Source: an uncultured Lentisphaeria bacterium
GTDB lineage: Bacteria > Verrucomicrobiota > Lentisphaeria > Oligosphaerales > Oligosphaeraceae
Assembly (NCBI GenBank): GCA_934661755.1
Contig: CAKUJM010000023.1
Span: 1 to 45,835, forward strand
DNA length: 45,835 bases
Direction of reading: 5' to 3'
Shown here: piece after piece, positions 41,510-45,835 of the stretch
Numbering within the stretch: position 1 is the first letter of the stretch
How the letters are laid out: each line of letters starts with the position of its first letter
Notes under the pieces: model-generated
The model's input: only the letters and a program-made list of their open reading frames with translations
Told to the model about the DNA's origin: nothing
Databases searched by the model: none
Made by a program: the position numbers and the translations under genes

Positions 41510-42622
41510 ATGCAGATACCACTTCTTGATCTTCAGCAGCAGTACCATTCCATCAAGGACGCATTGCTGCCGCAATTGGAAGAGCTTTGCCAATCCCAGC
41601 ATTTCATCCTGGGTCCGAAGGTTGACGAGCTGGAGGAGAAGATCGCCAGATATTGCCAGTGCCAGCATGGATGCGGGGTCTCCTCCGGCTCCGACGCGCT
41701 GCAAATCGCCCTGATGAGCGAGAAGATCGGCCCTGGCGACGAGGTCATCACCACGCCGTATACCTTCTTCGCCACCGCCGGCGCAGTCTGCCGGGTCGGC
41801 GCCACGCCGGTATTCGTCGACATCGATCCGGTTTCCTTCAACATCGACCCCCGGCTGATCGAGGCGAAGATCACCAGGCGCACCCGGGCGATCATCCCAG
41901 TCCACCTCTATGGACAATGCGCCGACATGGACGCCGTCATGCGGATCGCCAAGGCGCACGGCCTGGTGGTCATCGAGGACGCCTGCCAGGCGATCGGCGC
42001 GGAATGCAATGGCCGCCGCGCCGGATCGATTGGCGACTATGGCTGCCTCTCATTCTTCCCCAGCAAGAACCTCGGATGCTTTGGCGACGGCGGCATGACG
42101 CTTTGCAATGACGATGCCCGCGACCGCCGCCTGCACATCCTCCGCAACCACGGGATGGCCCCGCAGTACCACCATCACCTCATCGGCAGCAACTTCCGGC
42201 TTGACGCGCTGCAGGCGGTGGTGCTGCTCAACAAATTGCCGCATCTGGACCAGTGGACCTGCCAGCGCCAGCAGAATGCCCGCGACTACAATGACCTCCT
42301 CGGCGACTGCGGGGCATTGACCCTGCCGTCGGCGGCCCCCTGGTGCACCCGCCATGTCTTCAACCAGTATGTGGTGCGCATACGCGACGGCCGGCGCGAC
42401 GCCGTCTGGGACGGCCTCAAGGCGGCCGGCATCGGCTGCGCGGTCTATTATCCGGTGCCGCTGCATTTGCAGGAATGCTTCGCATCGCTGGGATACCGCC
42501 CCGGCGACTGTCCGGAAAGCGAGCGCGCCGCCCGGGAGACGCTGGCGCTGCCCATTTTCCCGGAGCTGACCATGGAGCAGAAGTCGGCGGTGGCCTCCAC
42601 GCTCAAGCAGCTCCTGAAGTAA
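41510..42622 (+). CDS. DegT/DnrJ/EryC1/StrS sugar aminotransferase
   Basis: A 370-residue PLP-dependent enzyme that transaminates nucleotide-linked keto sugars for surface polysaccharides. Family blocks are IPLLDLQQQYHSIKDALLPQ, SGSDALQIAL (phosphate loop), TTPYTFFATAGAV, IEDACQAIGAECNGRRAG, and the PLP-binding Lys in FFPSKNLGCFGDGGM. The C-terminal FNQYVVRIRDG and YYPVPLHLQECF are also typical. The ATG at 41510 has AGGAG about 13 bases upstream. It ends three bases before an ABC exporter gene. The 273-base gap to rluB holds no clear promoter boxes beyond AT-rich patches. Confidence 0.9.
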   Translation: MQIPLLDLQQQYHSIKDALLPQLEELCQSQHFILGPKVDELEEKIARYCQCQHGCGVSSGSDALQIALMSEKIGPGDEVITTPYTFFATAGAVCRVGATPVFVDIDPVSFNIDPRLIEAKITRRTRAIIPVHLYGQCADMDAVMRIAKAHGLVVIEDACQAIGAECNGRRAGSIGDYGCLSFFPSKNLGCFGDGGMTLCNDDARDRRLHILRNHGMAPQYHHHLIGSNFRLDALQAVVLLNKLPHLDQWTCQRQQNARDYNDLLGDCGALTLPSAAPWCTRHVFNQYVVRIRDGRRDAVWDGLKAAGIGCAVYYPVPLHLQECFASLGYRPGDCPESERAARETLALPIFPELTMEQKSAVASTLKQLLK

Positions 42623-42625
42623 GGC

Positions 42626-44755
42626 ATGGGGAGTCACCACGCAAAATATGCCAAGGTGCGTCCCAATGGCAGCACCACCCTGATATATTGCCGGCTGATC
42701 CGGATGTTCTGCCTGAAATACTGGTGGGCACTGCTGATCGGTGTTTTGTCGTCGCTGTGCATTGGCGGCGCCATGGCCTCGGCGTTGCGGGTGATGGATG
42801 TCTCCTTCAACATCCTGGATGTCGATGGCGACGCCTACCGCGATGCGGCGCAGGTCAAGACGACGGCGCTTCCGGCGGCGCCGGAACGAATGGCGCTGGA
42901 GGAAGCCTATGCAGTGGCGCCGCCGGCGGCGCCGGACGGCATGGCGCTGGAGGAAGCCGGGACCGTCCTGGCCATCGCCCCCGCGCAGACGCAGGAATCC
43001 CGCCCGCCGGCGACGGCGCGTCCCGCATCATCGCCCCCGGACGACAAGGCCACCGGACGGGCGCACAAGATGGCCGGAAAGATCAACCGGCTGCTCCAGC
43101 GTTTCGGGATGGACGCCATTGACGAGAATGCCGCCATCAGTTTCCAGACCGTGATGCTGCTCATGGGGATCCTGGTGGTCTTCTTCGCGGTGCAGTCATT
43201 GGGCGAGTGGGTAAATCGCTTCACCCTGAAGTGGCTGGGTGCGCGGGTCGTCACCGACATCCGCCAGCGGCTGTTCGAGCGGGTGCTCGACCAGTCCGCG
43301 GGCTTTTTCAACCGCAACGAGGTCGGGCGGCTCATCAGCCGCTGCAGCAACGACATCTCGGCGGTGGAGACCATATTGTCCAGCTCGCTGCCGGAACTGT
43401 GCACGGCGCCGGTGTTCATCCTGGTGGCACTGGAATTCGTCATCAGCAAGGCGGTCGAGCTGCATCTCGGGCTGAGCTTCTGGCTGATGCTGCCGGCGCT
43501 GGTACTGGGCGTGGTGCCGATCTACATGCTCTCGCGCCTGCTGAAGCGCTATCAGAGCCGGGTGCTTGACGGCATTGCTGGCGTATTGAGCCGGATGCAG
43601 GAGGCCTTCAGCGGCATCATGGTCATCAAGGCCTTCAACCAGGAAGCCGAGGAGGCCCGGCGCTTCAGCAAGGTGAACGAGGACTTCTTCCGGAGGATGC
43701 GCAAGGCGATTGCCGCTGACGTGCTGGTCCATCCGATGCTGCAGTTCACCGTACTGGGTCTGGCCACGGTGTTCGTCCTGCTGTGCTACCGCTTCCATAT
43801 CTCGCTGGCGGCGCTGGTGATCATCGGATACGCCCTCCAGCAGGCATACAAGCCGGTCAAGGACCTGGTGAAGCTGAATTCCTCGCTGCAGCGCTCCGCC
43901 GCCGCCGCCGAGCGCATCTTCCAGCTGCTGGATTCCTCGACGGCACTGCCCGAACCGGAGAATCCGGTGCCATTCACCAGCTTCCATGACCGGATCGTCT
44001 TCCGGGATGTGTCCTTCCAGTACGGCTTCGAGCCGTGTGACCGCCCGGTGCTGCACCACATCGACCTGGCCATCCCCCGCGGCAGCCAGGTCGCACTGGT
44101 CGGCCAGACCGGCTGCGGCAAAAGCACGCTGGCGCTGCTGCTGGCGCGCTTCTACGACCCCGTCAGCGGCTCCATCACCATCGACGGCATCGACCTGCGC
44201 AATTTCAAGGTCGATGATTTCCGTGCCCAGGTCGGCATGGTGAGCCAGGACACCTTCCTGTTCAACACCACCATCGCGGAGAACATCCGCTATGGCCGTC
44301 CGGAAGCCGGCGACGGAGAGGTCCGCCGTGCCGCCATTGAGGCCAACGCCCTGGAGTTCATCGAGCAATTCCCCGACGGCTTCAACCATGTGGTCGGCGA
44401 GCGCGGGCAGCTGCTCTCCGGCGGACAACGCCAGCGCATCGCCATCGCCCGGGCCATCCTGCGCAATCCGCCCATCCTGATCCTTGACGAGGCCACCAGC
44501 GCGCTGGACACTGTCACTGAACGCCTGGTCCAGGATGCGCTCAACAACGTCATGAAGGACCGCACGGTCCTGGCCATTGCCCACCGCCTCTCCACCATCC
44601 GCAACGCCGATCAGATCGTCGTGATGGATGGCGGGCGGATCATCGAGCGCGGAACCCACGACGAGCTGATGGCCGGCGGCACCGGCGCCTACCGGCGGCT
44701 TTACGACGAGATTTCCAAGGACAGCATTACAGAGGATCAGAGTGGCGTCTCATAG
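42626..44755 (+). CDS. msbA: MsbA-like ABC exporter with an inserted periplasmic loop
   Basis: A 709-residue half-transporter of the lipid A/lipid exporter group. The membrane domain has six helices; the ATPase domain has Walker A GQTGCGKST, the Q-loop VGMVSQDTFLF, signature LLSGGQRQRIAIARAIL, Walker B ILILDEATSALD and the H-loop AIAHRLST. The unusual part is about 110 residues between TM1 (about 34-56) and TM2 (about 170-195), rich in Ala, Pro and charged residues. It contains a near-perfect 51-base repeat with the unit MALEEA (ATGs at 42890 and 42941). Most MsbA proteins have only about 30 residues there. It is translated just after the aminotransferase and probably exports a lipid-linked glycolipid or lipid A. 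Confidence 0.87.
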   Translation: MGSHHAKYAKVRPNGSTTLIYCRLIRMFCLKYWWALLIGVLSSLCIGGAMASALRVMDVSFNILDVDGDAYRDAAQVKTTALPAAPERMALEEAYAVAPPAAPDGMALEEAGTVLAIAPAQTQESRPPATARPASSPPDDKATGRAHKMAGKINRLLQRFGMDAIDENAAISFQTVMLLMGILVVFFAVQSLGEWVNRFTLKWLGARVVTDIRQRLFERVLDQSAGFFNRNEVGRLISRCSNDISAVETILSSSLPELCTAPVFILVALEFVISKAVELHLGLSFWLMLPALVLGVVPIYMLSRLLKRYQSRVLDGIAGVLSRMQEAFSGIMVIKAFNQEAEEARRFSKVNEDFFRRMRKAIAADVLVHPMLQFTVLGLATVFVLLCYRFHISLAALVIIGYALQQAYKPVKDLVKLNSSLQRSAAAAERIFQLLDSSTALPEPENPVPFTSFHDRIVFRDVSFQYGFEPCDRPVLHHIDLAIPRGSQVALVGQTGCGKSTLALLLARFYDPVSGSITIDGIDLRNFKVDDFRAQVGMVSQDTFLFNTTIAENIRYGRPEAGDGEVRRAAIEANALEFIEQFPDGFNHVVGERGQLLSGGQRQRIAIARAILRNPPILILDEATSALDTVTERLVQDALNNVMKDRTVLAIAHRLSTIRNADQIVVMDGGRIIERGTHDELMAGGTGAYRRLYDEISKDSITEDQSGVS

Positions 44756-44858
44756 ATCCGTCCGGAGTTCCACGGGCATTCTCGCGTCAATCTGGTAAAA
44801 AAAAGCGCGAAATTGCCGCGGATTTGCGAGGCACCACGGCTGGCAGGCACTATCACTC

Positions 44859-45569
44859 ATGAGTGAATTTCTCTACGGCATAAATCCGGTGGGCGAGGCC
44901 GTCATGGCGGGTCGCCGCGCCATCCACACGATATTTTGCGCCCAAGGCACCGAGGCAAATCCGCGAATGCGGAAGCTGGCGAACGCGGCACGCAGCCGGA
45001 ACATCCCGGTCAGCTGGATCAGCCGAGCCGAAGTGAGCGCCAAGGCCGGCACCCGCGAAAACCAGGGCGTGTGCGCCCAGTGCGACCCGTTTCCATACAC
45101 GCCATTTGCGGAAATCCTCGGTGCGCCGCGGATGGTGCTGCTGGACAACATCGAGGACCCTCACAACATCGGCGCAATCATGCGCAGCGCCGAAGTGCTG
45201 GGATGGAAGAATGTGCTGTTGCCGCGGCGCGGTGCGGCGCTGGTATTGCCTTCAGTGGCCAAGACCGCCGCGGGCGCCTGCGAATACCTCAATATCGCGG
45301 TGAACTGTTCTGCCAACCAATATGTGAAAATCGCCCAGGAAAATGGCTACACGGTAGTGGCGCTGGACGGCGACGGCAAAAGCACCTTCGAGACGGTGAG
45401 GGCGCAGGCCCCCGAAAAGCTCCTCCTGGTGGTCGGCGGCGAAGACTCCGGCGTCGGACAATTCATCAAGATGAACGCCCAGCATGTCCTGGCCATCCCC
45501 CAGTCCGGCCGTGTCAACTCCCTCAATGCCAGCGTAGCTGCGGCATTGGCGCTCTTTGAGCTGAGATAA
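44859..45569 (+). CDS. rlmB: 23S rRNA 2'-O-methyltransferase RlmB-like (TrmH family)
   Basis: A 236-residue SpoU-type RNA methyltransferase. The N-terminal substrate-binding domain (FLYGINPVGEAVMAGRR, about 4-20) is followed by the knotted SAM domain: motif 1 LDNIEDPHNIGAIMRSAE, motif 2 VVGGEDSGVGQ and motif 3 IPQSGRVNSLNASVAAALA. RlmB methylates G2251 in 23S rRNA; TrmH-type tRNA methylation cannot be excluded by sequence alone. The start is supported by the family opening; no strong ribosome binding site is seen. Confidence 0.9.
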   Translation: MSEFLYGINPVGEAVMAGRRAIHTIFCAQGTEANPRMRKLANAARSRNIPVSWISRAEVSAKAGTRENQGVCAQCDPFPYTPFAEILGAPRMVLLDNIEDPHNIGAIMRSAEVLGWKNVLLPRRGAALVLPSVAKTAAGACEYLNIAVNCSANQYVKIAQENGYTVVALDGDGKSTFETVRAQAPEKLLLVVGGEDSGVGQFIKMNAQHVLAIPQSGRVNSLNASVAAALALFELR

Positions 45570-45574
45570 CGGAG

Positions 45575-45722
45575 AGGGCAACGGAGAAGAACGGAGGGCA
45601 ACGGAGAAGAACGGAGGGCAACGGAGAGGAGCGGAGGATAATGGAGGGGGGAAAACGGAGGGGAACGGAGAAGAACGGAGGGGAGAAAACGGAGGGGAAC
45701 AACGAAGAGGACAACGGAGGGG
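45575..45722. repeat. Purine-rich tandem repeat array
   Basis: About 148 bases built from diverged copies of AACGGAG and related units (for example GGCAACGGAGAAGAACGGA, repeated perfectly once and then decaying). All Ts are nearly absent on the plus strand, so one strand is polypurine. It starts just after the rlmB stop. Open frames on the minus strand across it are an artefact of low complexity. After it (45723-45835) the sequence becomes AT-richer without a recognisable gene. Confidence 0.75.
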
Positions 45723-45835
45723 AATCCACCCCCGCCCAAAAGCCCTTCCTCGCGCGCGCGACCTTATAGGTGGGCCATGTACCCCATAGGCGCTAACTTA
45801 TTCTTTAGATTCTAAGAGCGAAACTTCAGGAAATT

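Noticed and set aside
45347..45739. Minus-strand Pro/Ser-rich frame at the tandem array
   Set aside because: It is a translation of low-complexity repeat DNA and overlaps rlmB in antisense.

Overview
The window looks like a chromosomal segment of a glycan-degrading, Gram-negative-type bacterium of the Planctomycetes-Verrucomicrobia-Chlamydiae group, most probably a Lentisphaerota (Victivallis-like) lineage. This is an inference from three things: a prepilin-type (H-X-DG) secreted protein leading a glycoside hydrolase operon, many lipoprotein or signal-peptide proteins, and a GC-rich genome with a family B DNA polymerase. No rRNA or tRNA gene was seen to confirm it.

Layout. (1) 1-1035: the 3' part of an IS5-family transposase, cut by the left edge, with a long hairpin at its 5' side. 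(2) 1054-13309: a carbohydrate locus. An AraC-type regulator (minus) diverges from a plus-strand operon with a recognisable sigma70-type promoter. The operon encodes a prepilin-like protein, a large secreted clan-A-type glycoside hydrolase with carbohydrate-binding domains, a small secreted jelly-roll protein, a beta-lactamase-fold hydrolase, a GH38 alpha-mannosidase and a GH2 beta-mannosidase. Together they suggest uptake and trimming of a mannose-containing glycan. (3) 13526-16112: a lower-GC minus-strand operon with a DNA glycosylase, a flavin reductase-like protein, a pRiA4b ORF-3-like protein and a tiny secreted repeat protein. (4) 16139-21860: a surface polysaccharide cluster with a gene remnant, a flippase and the three UDP-N-acetyl-L-fucosamine genes capE, capG and capF. 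The first two are broken by short tandem duplications.

(5) 22044-26200: yfcE, a SUI1-type factor and a CpXC protein (minus), diverging from a family B DNA polymerase. (6) 26276-30582: a UbiB-type kinase, a phasin-like protein, an orphan RelB/DinJ-type antitoxin with its own operator, a beta-lactamase-family lipoprotein and a CYTH protein. (7) 30704-37140: a tightly packed minus-strand run of a sugar isomerase, a Gfo/Idh/MocA oxidoreductase, recN, a TPR lipoprotein and dnaG. (8) 37354-45569: trpS, mnmE and an RluB-type pseudouridine synthase (minus), then a DegT-type aminotransferase, an MsbA-like ABC exporter and an RlmB-type methyltransferase (plus). (9) 45570-45835: a purine-rich tandem repeat array and an AT-rich end.

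The most notable signals not explained by genes are a family of short dispersed intergenic repeats (18131, 18213, 23853, 26212, 30066, 30675 and a degenerate copy at 38484), one pair of which is inverted like a REPIN. Others are the paired micro-duplications in capE and capG, a secreted YRDAQGR-repeat protein translationally coupled to a pRiA4b-type protein, and recN following its upstream gene in the same frame behind a single stop codon. No stretch longer than about 300 bases lacks a gene. No CRISPR array, tRNA or rRNA was found.
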